NCBI RefSeq assembly: GCF_030269925.1
Contig: NC_085116.1
Span: 13,268,001 to 13,332,000, forward strand
DNA from: Bombyx mori
Taxonomy: Eukaryota; Arthropoda; Insecta; Lepidoptera; Bombycidae
DNA: 64,000 nt
Direction of reading: 5' to 3'
Shown in pieces: positions 44,770-57,886 of this stretch; positions within the stretch are counted from its first letter, which is position 1, and each line of letters begins with the position of its first letter. The position numbers and the translations under genes were made by a program. The notes beneath the pieces are model-generated. The model ran no database searches. It worked only from the letters and a program-made list of their open reading frames with translations, and had not been told where the DNA came from.

Positions 44770-46700
44770 CTTTAACTTAGCTCAAACAAATTTTCTCTTC
44801 TTCAACGTCGAACTGTCTCAACATGCTATACACAGTAGATAACATTATTTTTTCTATTCGCAGTAAAATTGTGTCGTTTGAAGAATTTGATAGTATTTCA
44901 TTACTTAGTTTTAAAAAGGCTCTACGCTTGTGGTCACATTGTTTAGTATTAATGATATTAATATCAATACACAATGTATGTGCATAAATTTTTTATTACC
45001 TTTTGCCGTAGATAGCGCGGGCCTTTGATAGCCGTTCACTTGATTGAATAAGACTCTTGGCGCTTGACAATACGAGGGCACATCCAAACCTTCGGTAACG
45101 AAACTGGCCAGTATACCTACTATTTATTACTACCATGACATTATTACCGTTGTTTGGAAGAGATCGCCAACTGTACTTTAGTATTAAAAAAGATCGGTAA
45201 TTTCATTTATTTTGGTGTACAATAACGCATAATCAACATCAATCTACCGTGACCGGAAAATAAGGAATTAGCTGTATTGATCACGTCTGCAAATTAATAA
45301 CCAATCAAACTTACATCAATAAGGTTCCGTGTGCTTAATACATCAGAATCAGGAATAAGTCCAACAATAGCAGATCCGATAATTTAGAATTCTCTGCCGA
45401 GCTCTTTTCGTTTCAACCTCGTTTAACAAATAAATAATGTTCGGGCCGCAACCCGAAACAATACACATAGATAATTTGTTTACTAGTCCTAAGTATCCAG
45501 TAAGTAACTTTGTGTAATACTCGTAGATAGGTGGTAGCACTATAGTGAAATTTGTACATTAAAAACAGACAAATAAGGTTCATTGTCCTTGTTAATACGG
45601 TTATCGAAATGTGTGATTACTTTTAGGGCTGAAGGATAGAATCAACCTGTATACACCCTAGTCCTGCAGATAGGACTTAGTTAATTCGAAAAATAAAGTG
45701 AAGAGCATAAAGAGGATAAAAAGTGAATTAAAAGTTTCCGCTACAATTGGATTGTGGTCGAATCATGTGGGCTTCATTCAGAAAACATACCAAAAGGTTT
45801 TCATTTAGAGTAATGATAAGCCTAAAAGACGTGTACATTTATTTCGCTTTCAAATATTCCACTTTCTCAAAGCAGTCCCAAGAAACATCCCGCCATTTAG
45901 TCACGCCGAAAACATCTCATATTCATTCGGCGGAGGACACAATCCGAAATTCATATTACAATTCAGAGGTTAACCTTTTGTACTTTCTAAAAATAGATAA
46001 ACCTGGCAGTTGACCGTTTGTTATTTCTCGAACCGTGGCTTCGAGAGCACGACAAACACTCAAACAATGTCCCCCCAAACATCTCGGGATTTTTGCGAAC
46101 TGGATCAAAACGATACTGGTTACAGAACTACGTTACTTTTACGTGCAACTGTAACTAGCGCAGGAGTTAGGTTTTTAAGGTATTTTCAATTTATTGGTGT
46201 ACATGGTGTAATTAAACCATGAGCCTTTTTGGCTTATTTTATTGAAAGCGTTCAACATTGGTCGAATTTCACCATAATCTTTTAGTAACATCTCACTGTG
46301 ATTCAATCTATATGAGGGTTTCGCTTTTGTTTTTCCTTCATCTTTTTTTAGGTAAAGTTCGGAAAAATAATTACTAAACTCGCGAATAAAGAAAGACAAA
46401 CTAAATCTGAGCGAAAAAGGTAATGAATTGATTTGTCTTTGTCTTTGATTTATATATTATGTATGTAACCCAAAAGTTTTAAGATTCATTTTTATGTATG
46501 TTTTATTTTTTCCTTTTACTTTATCAATAACAATTTGAAAAACAAAAAACGCAAATTCCAAAATCGTAATCATTCATTTTTTGTTTTGTTTTTATTCTAT
46601 CAGGAGATTAGAACAAGTTCATTTTGTTATGTAGCGAGTAGCTATTACAAAAGAAAGCATATTTGACGGATGCCCCAATCTAACGACAATTGCAAGTTGT
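44770..46700. other. Spacer, nothing recognised
   Basis: No domain-bearing frame. Short ORFs at 45747-46013, 46010-46222 and 46175-46399 overlap each other on both strands and have no recognisable motif. Confidence 0.5.
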
Positions 46701-46707
46701 ATGTACA

Positions 46708-47001
46708 CTAGACGATGACCATTTTTTTTGATAACGCCATCTTGTTGTGTCTTTAAAGCGGTTAGTTGCCCTCAATTAAGAAAAATAGTATTATTATTCG
46801 CCAATAGATGTCGGGAAGAGTTGATTGTTGAAAACACGACTAAAACAACATTTTCTGAAAATAAATCGTAGCTAGATCGATTTATCGCCCCCGAAATCCC
46901 CTGTATACTAAATTTTATGAAAATCGTTGGAGCCGTTTCCGAGATTCAGATTGTATACATATATATTAATATACAAGAATTGCTCGTTTAAAGGTATAAG
47001 A
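46708..47001 (-). mobile_element. Helitron-like element, family E
   Basis: 294 bp. On the minus strand it begins A|TCTTATACCTTTAAACGAGC and ends ...GTCTAG|T. It has lost the 13-nt terminal hairpin seen in the partner at 33323-33634. Confidence 0.75.
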
Positions 47002-47449
47002 TAGATACAAGTTCCGAACAATTATCGAGCATTTCACCAGCTCGGCGGAAGATCTTTCCTTCGTCGTATTCCTCCAAAATTACATAGTAACAAAATTTGT
47101 AGCATCACAAGACTCGTAGTTCTTGAAACCTGATTATGAAATGAAATTCAATTTTACTTTAATATAAAGCCTCGGTAAATATCCGATCCTTTGAAGGGGC
47201 TTGTCAATATTTAAATATTAGATTTTACCATCTTAAGAGTCATGTAAGAGTGAAGGAAGACGAGACCTCAACAAATAACAAAAGGGAGAATAATTTCTAT
47301 GGCTTGTTTACGACATTCCTCGTCTGCCTCTTACACGGGGCTTGTTGATTTTAAAGAATGAATAGGTTTTGTAAATTTTGAACTAAAATGTAGAAAAAAA
47401 AAACAATAAAAGCAGGAGTTTTTGACAGTATCTAGTATAGGTATACATA

Positions 47450-47893
47450 TCTATATATTAATACGTGAAGCAAAAACTTTGTATCCCTTTTTACGAAAGT
47501 TGCGCGGACGGAGGAGTATGAAATTTTCCACACTTGTGTAGAATATAGAGAAAAAGTGCACAATGCTAATTTTTTTTTTAAATAATGCATAAAAGATACA
47601 TTAAATCAATAAAGAAAACATTACACACACTACATACCCTGTATTTGACGCACACACGCATGTTAAGTGTATAATCTATGCACGCATGCATACTATTTAT
47701 TGTCAAACTTTTGTTCTTGACGTCTGTGGTCAAATTGAGAATAGATTAAATATTGTTTGTCTTTATTAATATTTTTTATAGTGTAGCCTTGGCGAAATTT
47801 GTGATTGTAGAAGTATAAAATACAATCATAATAGTGTACAAACTTACAATTCCAATTAATTATAGTCGAATTTCGACTACTGCGGGACCTCTA
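47450..47893 (+). mobile_element. Helitron-like element, family A
   Basis: Starts A|TCTATATATTAATACGTG at 47450. The gtcgaatttcgac hairpin and 'ctgcgggacctcta' are at the right end, where the final G of CTAG is changed. Confidence 0.78.
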
Positions 47894-47927
47894 TTATAAA
47901 GAAATACTTCAAAATTATATATTTTTG

Positions 47928-48215
47928 AAGTCGTCATGGCCTAAAGGATAAGACGCCCGGTTCGTTCGTAACTAGCGATGCGACTGTGCCGGCGTTCGAA
48001 TCCCGGAGGCAGGCACCAATTTTTCTGATGAAATACGTACTTATCAAACTTTCACGATTGACTTCAACCTTGAAGGAACAAAATCCGTTAATAAAAATCA
48101 AACCCGCAGTAATTATAGTAGCAGTTATGGCAGTTACATTGTTGATGTCCATGGTCTCTGGTAACCCCTTAACATCAGGGGCGGTAAGCTCGTCCACCCA
48201 TCTAAGCAAAAAAAG
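47928..48215 (+). mobile_element. Divergent Bm1-related SINE with complete tRNA-like head
   Basis: Head 'gaagtcgtcatggcctaaag' with B-box 'gttcgaatccc', Bm1-like middle ('tgatgaaatacgtact') and Bm1 3' end, but the central region is shorter. Probably a separate subfamily. Confidence 0.65.
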
Positions 48216-48684
48216 TTTGTATAATAGCGATGTAAGGTTGACTGATATATAAAAAGTAAAAAAAAAAAAACAGTTATCGACAACAAAAATGCTTGTAAAA
48301 AGCAAAGCAAATGCATGTATGAATTAAATACTCATACTAAAACAGATAAGCAAGGAAATTTCAAAACTATTCGTTAACTAACGCGACACACGAATCGGAA
48401 TCACATTAAAATTTCTAAGACAAGAATTCGGCTGGAGACATCTTGAGCGAGTGATGGAAATTCATGAACGCTTTCCCGTTTAGTTCACGGATTCCGCACA
48501 AATTGGGCGAATTGACGTTTGAGATACGCATCCGTTGTGTTGTGGTGTCACAGATATGCCATCACGTTTTTTTTTATTATGTCGATTCGAGGTTCTGAAG
48601 CTAAAATGAAACGGCCCGAAATAAAACTTCGACTGTTTATCTGTCACAGCGATCTTGCTCGAAGAATATGAGATATTAAAAAAA

Positions 48685-49115
48685 CTAGTGGTCCCGCAGT
48701 AGTCGGAATTCGACTATAATTAATTGAAATATAAGTTTGGACATTATTATGTTTATATTGTCAAAGATTTCTATAATCACAGATTTCGCCAAGACTATAC
48801 TATAGACAAATAATATTAAAGATAAACAATATTAACCTATTCTTAATTTGACCATAAACTTGAAGCAATAACAAAAGTTAGATAACAAACAAATAGTTTA
48901 AATATGCGTATGTGTGTGTGTGTGTCAAAAACATGGTAGTGTGTGTAATGTTTTTTTTATTGATTTAATGTATTATTAATGCATAATTTAAAAAAATACT
49001 AGTATTCTGCACTCTTTCTCTATATTCTTTATAAGTGCGGGAAACATGCTCTTCCGTCCGCGCAATTTTCGTAAAAAGGGTTACAAAGTTTTTGCTTCAC
49101 GTATTAATATATAGA
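48685..49115 (-). mobile_element. Helitron-like element, family A, complete
   Basis: 431 bp from CTAG (48685, after A) to the TC complement at 49114-49115 (before T). Terminal hairpin from gtcggaattcgac. No coding frame. Confidence 0.8.
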
Positions 49116-49978
49116 TAACGTTTCAATGATGCTAACAGATATTATGCTATTGAATTTTTGAATGAGTTTACGATACACATCTGGTATTAAAGGAATTCAA
49201 TGCGTAAACATAACTAGGTTAGGCGCAATGGTCAGGTCAGAGACGTCTTAGAAAGAAGTTAATAGATCGAAAAATTTGAAAGTTAGTTAAACTTTAATAA
49301 TTCAGAAATTTAATTCAATTGGTTTCAACGATAGAATATTTTCGGTTACGCGCTGCTTTACATACTTGTCGCGTTTTTCATTGAAATGTTTGAGCGCTTT
49401 TGAAAAGGATTTTTGGAATACTTTGGAAATACCATTGGCATAGTTTTGCTGTTTCTCTTACAAAGCATCACCCAAACGTAAAATTTAACAAAATAGATGA
49501 GCTTGAATGAGTTCGAAGTTTGAACGAGAATTGTAGTCAAAGCTCATTTATATTTTTTATCCTACTTAGTAGTATTCTGTTGGGGCTGAGAGGATGAATT
49601 GAAGACTTTCTAACAAAGGAATTTCTCGCATAGAAACTGTCTGGTTCTGCCCAGTTCCTCAACGATCGAAGTTAGAGAATCCGGTCAAGTTTCAATGCTA
49701 TCCGAGTTTATTGAAATAGTTTTATAATGAGTGCCGTAAAAATACTTTTTTCTTTAAAACAGACTTCATTAATTTATTATCTTATTATCTTAACAAGACA
49801 CTTGCTTTACTAGCGACTAGGTGATTAGCGAAAATATGTATGTTATGAGATACAGCAAATAAAATTAATTTTCCAAAAACCAGCAGCACTCTAAGCAAAC
49901 AAAAGAACAAGTTCAACTCAATCAACACATGCAATACGAACCTACAAATAGATCGAATATGTGTAAATATATTTTTTT

Positions 49979-50205
49979 CCGTGTGTTTTTGTTTTGCTTA
50001 GATCGGTGGATGAGCTCACGGAACTCCGGAGACCATACAACGAAGGTGCAGCCATCCGCCTTGAGACATGAGTTCTAAGGTCTTTACAGGACAAAGCCTG
50101 CCCCACCCTTCAAGCCGAAACACATTACCGCTTCACGGCAAAAATAGACAGGTATCCACCAGTTCAGAAGACGCCATGCCACCAGTAATTATGCCAACTG
50201 AAAGT
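49979..50205 (-). mobile_element. Degenerate Bm1 SINE
   Basis: 'ttttgcttagatcggtggatg', 'ccccacccttcaagccgaaa' and 'cttcacggcaaaaatagaca' in Bm1 order with deletions. Confidence 0.65.
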
Positions 50206-51178
50206 GAATATTTGAAGATTTCAAATAGCTGTGCCGTTAGAAGTTAGCTCGATCTATATACATATTTGTGCTCTTAGCGGAGAATAGGAGTTTACAAGTC
50301 TCCCCAGAAAAAAGGTTGCCGTGACCTCACAGACAGAGGTTTTAAAAGCGTTGAACCATGAGATCAAAAATTTAATTGTATTCAAATATTGATTTTTCTA
50401 CCTTTGCAAATCGGAGTCGATGGTTACTTAATAGCAGATATCATACACAAAGAAAGCTATAGTATTGTGTGCACTATAAGTATAGTACAATATTTTCTAA
50501 TATCAACATTAAATACTTAATATTGGTCAAAACATAAAAAATACATAAAACTATGACCGTCGTATTTCTAAAACATAGGCCAAAGCCTTATACATCTCGT
50601 ATCGGATCCGACGAGAAGGGATAAAAGTATTTAGGGTGCTTTAAGCTTTATGTTTGCGAAGGTAAGCTGTGCGCCGGATATTAGGCTTAGTTCAGTGACA
50701 GAACTAGCCCTTTTTTTTATATAAATGTTAAATAAAATTTTGTTATTTTTATAAAAGTAAAGATTCAGATATGGTTTCCCGGTTCTTTTTTAGGCTACAG
50801 ACGAATGTTATATTTCTGCTTTGTGTATTGAATGCAGTTGTTTCAAATTCCACAGACAAACTTCTTAATGTGCATTAAAAATATAATAAAACAATTCGAA
50901 ATATAGGTTTAAAACGAATTATATATGCACGTCTTAAAACTCTTAAAAGTAATATATGTTAGTAAGCGTTCTCAATAATTTTATAACTTAAATTTTTATT
51001 CTATCGCTTTGTAAATTAGAATAAATAAATATTTTTATTTTCTAAATCGTCTCAAACTAGAATCCGAATCGACACACAGGTCTATGTAATAAAGAAGAAA
51101 ATATTTTAAACGCGAATTCGCTTAAATGCGAGTTTTCATTATATGTATGTACTATATAGTTCTTGTAGTCAAGACCAC

Positions 51179-51616
51179 TTTTTTTTTTTTTTTATTGCTT
51201 AGATGGGTGGACGAGCCCACCTGGTGTTAAGTGGTTACTGGAGCCAATAGACATCCACAACGTAAATGCGCCACCCACCTTGAGATATAAGTTCTAAGGT
51301 CTCAGTATAGTTACAACGGCTGCCCCACCCTTCAAACCGAAACGCATCACTGCTTCACGGCAGAAATAGGCAGGGCGGTGGCACCCACCCGCGCGGACTC
51401 ACAAGAGGTCCTACCACCAGTAATTACGCAAATTATAATTTTGCGGGTTTCATTTTTATTACACGATGTTATTCCTTCACCGTGGAAGTCAATCGTGAAC
51501 ATTTGTTGAGTACGTATTTCATTAGAAAAATTGGTACCCGCCTGAGATTCGAACATCGGTGCATCGCTCAACACGAATGCATCGGACGTCTTATCCGTTA
51601 GGGCACGACGACTTAT
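51179..51616 (-). mobile_element. Full-length Bm1 SINE
   Basis: T tract, complete body and tRNA-like head ending 'ggcacgacgactt'. A small deletion ('acagccc' region) relative to the copy at 4954. Confidence 0.9.
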
Positions 51617-52344
51617 AACCACTATCAAGATCATACGAATACGTAAAATGTAAGGTCTTCCAGAAAAAAGCAAGCGCACCTTGAAAATATCATTAGCGCG
51701 ATTTAGGTTTTTTATGTTACGTCTCCTATTCGACTATTGCTAACGCCACCGATAAAGCCAATAAATAATTTGTCATACAAACTATTTAACGAAAAAATTC
51801 GCTGCGTTCCGTTCACGGACGACTACAATAGATGCCCACAACTACCTATGTGAATTCACAACATTTTATAAGTGAAAAGGGCGAACAAAACTGTGTTCTA
51901 TTATTTTATGTAATGTTCAAATCAAACAAAACAGGGGGATCTAACGAAGCATAAACTAAGCTTTAGTGTCTCGTAACCTTTGTTAAATTTTATCGTAACA
52001 AAACGGAGTGAACGAGGAAGTTATTTTGGCAAAATATTGATATTTAACCTAAACTTTAAGATCAGTGTTTTACTTTTAAAATACAATGATTTAATTTAAT
52101 TTACTATTAGAATTATTTGAAAATAGTTATAATTAGTAATCAAAAATAATAATATAATCATTAAATATTTAATAAAGTGACTTAAATTAAAATTACAAGA
52201 GATTGTCCAATGAAATGAGAAACTGTAGGTAAGGTAGAAACTGAGAGGACTGTATAGAAACGATATAAAAAACGTTCGAAAAAAAATATTCAGTGTCATC
52301 TTACCTACATGATTTTATTATTATTTTAATCGTTACCTTGAATT

Positions 52345-52562
52345 AGTAGGTACCCCCACCCCGCCTATTTCTGCCGTGAAGCAGTAATGCGTTTTGCGTT
52401 TCGGTTTGAAGGGTGAGGTAGCCGTTGTAACTATACTGAGACCTTAGAACTTATATCTCAATGTGGATGGCGCATTTACATTCTAGATGTCTATGGGCTC
52501 CAATAACCACTTAACACCAGGTGGGCTGTGAGCTCGTCCACCCAACTAAGCAATAAAAAAAA
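52345..52562 (+). mobile_element. Bm1 SINE, 5'-truncated
   Basis: 'agtaggtacccccacccc' through 'caactaagcaataaaaaaa', with a short internal duplication of 'gcgttt'. Confidence 0.8.
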
Positions 52563-52596
52563 ATACAATTTGTGTTTGGATATGTCGACGACTTGC

Positions 52597-52817
52597 TCTG
52601 AAAGTGGCACCTGTGACAGAGAAGCTGAGGAGTGCACGTTTGGGATGCTATGGACATGTGATGAGACGGAATGAAAATGAGGTTGTTAAGAGAGTGTTAA
52701 CTATGAATGTGGAAGGATTTAGAGGAAGAGGTAGACCTAAGAAAGTATGGAAGGAGAAAATATGTTGCGCTGACCCCAGGTGACTGGGAGAAGGGCAGGA
52801 TAATGATGATGAATGAT
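52597..52817 (+). mobile_element. RTE retroposon fragment with internal deletion
   Basis: Matches the end of the copy at 33762 (VAPVTEKLRSARLG to CCADPR), but the stretch encoding KKWMDCVKDDMGRRGVSEEM is deleted. Flanked by gatatgtcgacgacttgc at 52579-52596 and 52818-52835, a long target duplication. The tail is a gat/atg repeat. Confidence 0.9.
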
Positions 52818-53239
52818 GATATGTCGACGACTTGCGAAAATCAGAAAGTACTAGAGTTTACTTTTAAATGTTTAAGCCTGTTTTTAGCAAATATTTTCTA
52901 TAAAACTAAATGTGAACTAAGACAAAAAAATGTATTGTAAATTTTCCTTGACTCAAACGAGCTTACTTCACGAACGTCGCTCGAGTATAAGACCTCGGAC
53001 CACTCAAATTAATCACGGAGCACCATTTCCTCTTATTTAAAACAACGAGCGCGGCGACTTTGTTTCATAATTTAAATAAATTTGCGAATGCTTTAAAGCG
53101 CAATTTATTGTAACGCCCGCGTTGTTGAAATTGAGACGATGTTTTGTTAGTGAAATAATTATTAGTCTGCAAAGTTTTGAGAATTATTTGGTATGAGAAT
53201 GTAAAATCTGATCAGTTCACAAGACGCCCTAATACAAAT

Positions 53240-53347
53240 AGGGGTAGCACGCACGGTTAGGTACCACCACCCTGCCGTGAAGCAGTAATGCGTTTCGGTT
53301 TGAAGGGTGAGGCAGCCGTTATACTGTAAAACAGACTTAGAACTCAT
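53240..53347 (+). mobile_element. Bm1 SINE fragment fused to a Helitron-like element
   Basis: 'ggtaggtaccaccaccctgc' to 'gacttagaactcat', then at 53348 the sequence changes directly into the second half of family A. Confidence 0.7.
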
Positions 53348-53531
53348 GTAGTGTGTGTAATGTTTTCTTCATTGATTTAATGTATCTTTTATGCATTATT
53401 TTAAAAAAATATTAGCATTGTGCACTTCTTCTCCATATTCTCTATAAGTGTGGAAAATTTCATACTCCTCCGTCCGCGCAATTTTCGTAAAAAGGTATAC
53501 AAAGTTTTTGCCTCACGTATTAATATATAGA
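53348..53531 (-). mobile_element. Helitron-like element, family A, 5' half
   Basis: Matches the end of the 56013-56420 copy from 'gtagtgtgtgtaatg' to 'taatatatagat'. The CTAG-side half is missing. Confidence 0.72.
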
Positions 53532-53769
53532 TAAGTAAAGAATATGATGCGCGGAATCTTAAGGCCGCGAGGTTGTCATTGTCAGTTATTCGCGTCACAT
53601 CGAATGACTCATTGAAATATGAAAGCGATGAAAAGTTTGCAAATGTGTAACGGGATTGTAGCGATAGCTTTCTTAAAACACAAGATCTTTGACAGATGCC
53701 TGAATCTTGCTTACGACATTTTCAAGATAAGCTTGCATACATATTATTATATACAAGTTCCAAACATTT

Positions 53770-54012
53770 ACTGGTGGTAGGACCTCTTGTGAGTCCGCAC
53801 GAGAAGGTACCACCACCCTGCCTATTTCTGCCGTGAAGCAGTAATGCGTTTCGGTTTGAAGGGTGGGGCAGCCGTTGTAACTATACTTGAGACCTTCGAA
53901 CTTATATCTCAAAGTGGATGGCGCATTTACGTTGTAGATGTCTATGGGCTCCAGTAACCACCTAACACCATGTGGGCTGTGAGCTCGTCAATCCAATTAA
54001 GCTATAAAAAAA
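53770..54012 (+). mobile_element. Bm1 SINE, 5'-truncated
   Basis: 'tactggtggtaggacctctt' through 'aattaagctataaaaaaaaa'. Confidence 0.82.
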
Positions 54013-54518
54013 AATTTGGACCGGTGGTCTACCGAGCAATATCACCCGCTCACTGGAAGATCTTCCCTCCATCGTTTATCTCCACAGAACAAAAAGTATG
54101 TTATATGTAATTTACTTTTAAATATATTTTTTATATTTTGAACTCCTTGTCGCTGCAGGTTGTTAGGCTATCTATCCAAATTATAAATAATCATCTAGTT
54201 ATCCAAAATATTCATGTAAGGATCCAGAATATACAATTGCTTTTTTTGGGATACCGTGAAAACCACACGAAATAATTTGCAAACATTGCCTGTACAAAGG
54301 GGGAGATATGATTTACGCAGGTACTGCCCCAGCGGAGGGTCAGCATAGATGAGTTTTATTAATGTACAGTCAGCATCTGTCTGCGAGATGGATGTCTAGA
54401 TTAGAGCCTCGAATTTATCGGTGCTACTAAAGCGGAATATCTTATATATTCGGTAATTTGCTGGTAAAGACAGAACAAATAAAATAATTTATTTTAATAT
54501 TAATATTAAGAATATTAA

Positions 54519-54822
54519 TAAATAGCTTTTGTCCGCGACTCCGTCCGCGGATAGTTACTTGGCTAAATTTTACGCCCCGCTTCGTTTATATAGAAAGTGA
54601 AAATATTTTTGAATTATAGAATGTTAAGGAGCTATTTAAGCCTCTATTTTGAAACTTTCTTTATTGTTGTTCCACTTGTATTGGTGATGTTATATAGAGC
54701 CTATAGCCTTCCTCAATAAGTGGTCTATCTAACACTGATTTTTTTAAATCGGGCCAATAGTTCCTGAGATTAGCGCGTTCAAACAAACAAACTCTACAGC
54801 TTTATAATATAAGTAGGGATTA
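54519..54822 (-). mobile_element. Probable Helitron-like element, family F (poorly bounded)
   Basis: 'tccgcgactccgtccgcgg' at the left and 'caaacaaacaaactctacagc' to 'ataatataagtaggga' at the right follow the plan of family C, but the CTAG end is not clear. Confidence 0.45.
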
Positions 54823-55257
54823 CTCAACTCATAACTAAAACTAAACCTAATAAATGAGCCGTGGTATGGTTTTTTTTTGCGCGATTCCCTTCGAAATTCC
54901 CTTAATAAAAATGCATCTTAATTTACTCTCATCTTTCAGTAACACGAAGGCGAAAAGGTCTTGATTGAAATTGTTTGCCAAGTTGCCGAACTTAACTAAT
55001 TACATCTTATAGCTGCCTGTTTAATATTTTTAGACATTAAAACTTTAAAGTTAATTTATGGCTTCGTTTACGATGCTTTTGGCAATTGAGAACGATTATC
55101 TGAATCTCTCTTGAAAAAGGAATTACGATTTATCGTAAAATAAATTTAGGGTGAATAATTTCGGAAACGTGAAATAAGATTAAATGCATACAAGCCAGAA
55201 CTATTGATGACTTTGGCAGAAATATACAAGATTGAGGTTTTTCTGAAAGGACGGATT

Positions 55258-55452
55258 ACTGGTCTTAAAGCCCTAAGGACCGCCCAGGACAGGTGATCGA
55301 GCATGGGCCCGGCAGGAGGGGGACGCTTGCCGCTTGAACGCCTCCGAAAGAGACTTAACAGCTCAAGACCAGCTATTTCGTGACTGCATCTACTACCGGA
55401 TCGGAATCACGACCTGCTGAGAAGACGCGGCGAGAAACTCTACGGGCTAATT
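55258..55452 (-). mobile_element. Variant BMC1-like LINE 3' end
   Basis: Same order as 60466-60690 ('gacaggtgatcgagcatggg', 'acttaacagctcaagacc', 'tactaccggatcggaatc', 'ggcgagaaactc'). Confidence 0.65.
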
Positions 55453-56012
55453 TTGTGGATTAAGATTGAGGTACGCGCGAGCTTACATTGCGTCCCACCA
55501 CTATAGTAAAAATAGACTTGTTATTATCACATTACGATATGTCATCGTAAACGATGTAAAAAAATTAAATGTGACTAAATGTATTGCTGTTTCTCTAAAT
55601 TGTTGTTTATTTTTTGACCGCACTATTGCTCATGAATTTCGGGCAGACGATAATAATTTTATATGGAGGGATAGAAGTACAGCCGGAGATCCAGAGTCTG
55701 TCTCTGGTATCCCAGGAGCTATCAGACCCTTAAAGAACAGTCCCGCACAAACAAATACCGTGCAGTACATACATTATTATTTTTGAAGCAACAATCTAAA
55801 GCAAAGGAAACGCAGAGGATAGACATTGTATATTTGTCGGTTAGTGACTAAGTAACCGATTTAATAAGCGACAAATAAGCCGCTTGAGTCTTCGAACCAA
55901 TGCCTAGTGTGGGTGGCGAAATTTATGTTGATACTTTTTATGTTTTGTTTAGAATACATACATTTATGCATTCTTATTTCTTATACGTGGATAAGATAGA
56001 TATTAACTTAAA

Positions 56013-56420
56013 CTAGAGGTCCCGCAGTAGTCGAAATTCGACTATAATTAATTGGAATTGTAAGTTTATGATTGTATTTTATACTTCTATAATCACAAAT
56101 TTCGCCAAGACTACACTATAAAAAATATTAACAAAGACAAACAATATTTAATCTATTCTCAATTTGACAACAGACGTCAAGAACAAAAGTTTGACAATAA
56201 ATAGTATGCATGTGTGTGTGCGTCAAATACATGGTATGTAGTGTGTGTAATGTTTTATTTATTGATTCAATGTGTCTTTTATGCATTATTTAAAAAAAAA
56301 TTAGCATCGTGCACTTCTTCTCTATATTCTCTATAAGTGTGGAAAATTTCATACTCCTCCGTCCGCGCAATCTTCGTAAAAAGGGATACAAAGTTTTTGC
56401 TTCACGTATTAATATATAGA
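56013..56420 (-). mobile_element. Helitron-like element, family A, complete
   Basis: 408 bp between host A and T, with CTAG at 56013-56016 and the TC complement at 56419-56420. Terminal gtcgaaattcgac hairpin. Confidence 0.82.
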
Positions 56421-56878
56421 TGTGAGCAGTCTTGCATATGAAAGGCAAAGTTTTTTTCCGAATCCAGTGTCTCTTGAAGCGACCGGTGGTAGTATACAGT
56501 CTAGGGCACAGTCAGTATCAGTCTGCATCACTGGAGACTCAACAGCTTTTTGATTATCGTATTCTAATATAATAATAGTTGGATCTCTAGATCCAAGCCT
56601 TAACATCGTCGGCCCTTATTTCACATTGCCTCACGGTAAATAGGCTGTTAACTGAGTACTTTATTACGAGACATAGCTTAATATTATTATATTATTTGAA
56701 CTGTTTGTATGTGGTCCTGCGTGTCCTTACGGATAGGCTACAGTGCCTATTTATGCTACGAATCATGCGTTCGTGTTTAAGTAACAGCTATACGATACAA
56801 TTCATTGTTATCATAATAGCTTAAAGCGGATAGTGATAGTCAATATAAATTGGCTCTGTCAAATACTTAATACCGTGT

Positions 56879-56942
56879 GTATCTTTTTAACTCGATTGTT
56901 AATAGAACGAGCTAGCGGCCTGTTGTTACCAGAGATAGATAG
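56879..56942. repeat. 64-bp dispersed repeat, copy 2
   Basis: Partner of 27886-27949. No other copy seen in the window. Confidence 0.75.
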
Positions 56943-56972
56943 TGGATTATAATCATAAACCTAAATGCTGAA

Positions 56973-57228
56973 GTTACTGGTGGTAGGACCTCTTGGGAGT
57001 CCGCACGGGTAGGTACCACCGCCCCGCCTATTTCCGCCGTGAAGCAGTAATGCGTTTCGGTTCGAAGGGTGGTGTAGCCGTTGTAACTATACTGAGACCT
57101 TAGAACTTATATCTCATGGTGGGTGGCGCACTTACGTTGTAGATGTCTATGGGCTCCAGTAACAACTTAACACCAGGTGGGCTGTGAGCTCGTCCACCCA
57201 TCTAAGCAATAAAAAAAAGAAGAAAAAA
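56973..57228 (+). mobile_element. Bm1 SINE, 5'-truncated
   Basis: 'gttactggtggtaggacctc' through 'catctaagcaataaaaaaaa'. Confidence 0.83.
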
Positions 57229-57571
57229 AAGCATGAAATTCCATTTTATTTTCCCATTTTATCAACTCATTAACAGTCGTAAAATGTAGGCTGATCAACA
57301 ATATATTATTAAGTACGCTTTTTAAATAATGATTCAGTGTTAACTCATTTCAATATTAGCACCGACAAACGGTGACTCATAAATTATAGGATTCGTAAGC
57401 CGTAAATTAAATAGCTCGCAGTAAAATATATTTGCTTGATTCAAAGTTTTAATTACGTCCGAACCTTGTCGCACCTGTACGCTTCACGATAAACTTGATT
57501 ATACAATCTTATCTTCTGCTTCGGACAGACAGATATGGAGTGTGCTTATTATAATATAGCTGTAGCATAAA

Positions 57572-57886
57572 TAATATATTATGTTAGAAGAAGTCTGAAA
57601 CTGGCACCTGTGACAGAGAAGTTGAGAAGTGCGCGTTTGGGATGGTATGGACATGTGATGAGACGAAATGAGAATGAAGTTGTTACGAGAGTTTTAACTA
57701 TGAATGTGGAAGGCTTTAGAAGAAGAGGTAGACCTAAGAAGAAATTGATGGATTGCATGAAAGACGATATGTGTAAGAGGGCAGTGAGCGAAGAAATGGT
57801 ATATCATAGAGGAGCATGGAGGGAGAAAACATGTTGGGGTCGGCCCCCAGGTGACTGGGAGAAGGGCAGGAGAATGATGATGAGCA
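57572..57886 (+). mobile_element. RTE retroposon 3' fragment
   Basis: Third copy of the 33762 family (EKLRSARLGWYGHVMRRNEN and following), 315 bp. Flanked by gtagcataaa at 57562-57571 and 57887-57896, and ends in an atgatga repeat. Confidence 0.88.

Noticed and set aside
47934..48305. Minus-strand 123-codon frame
   Set aside because: It is antisense to a divergent Bm1-related SINE and its tail.
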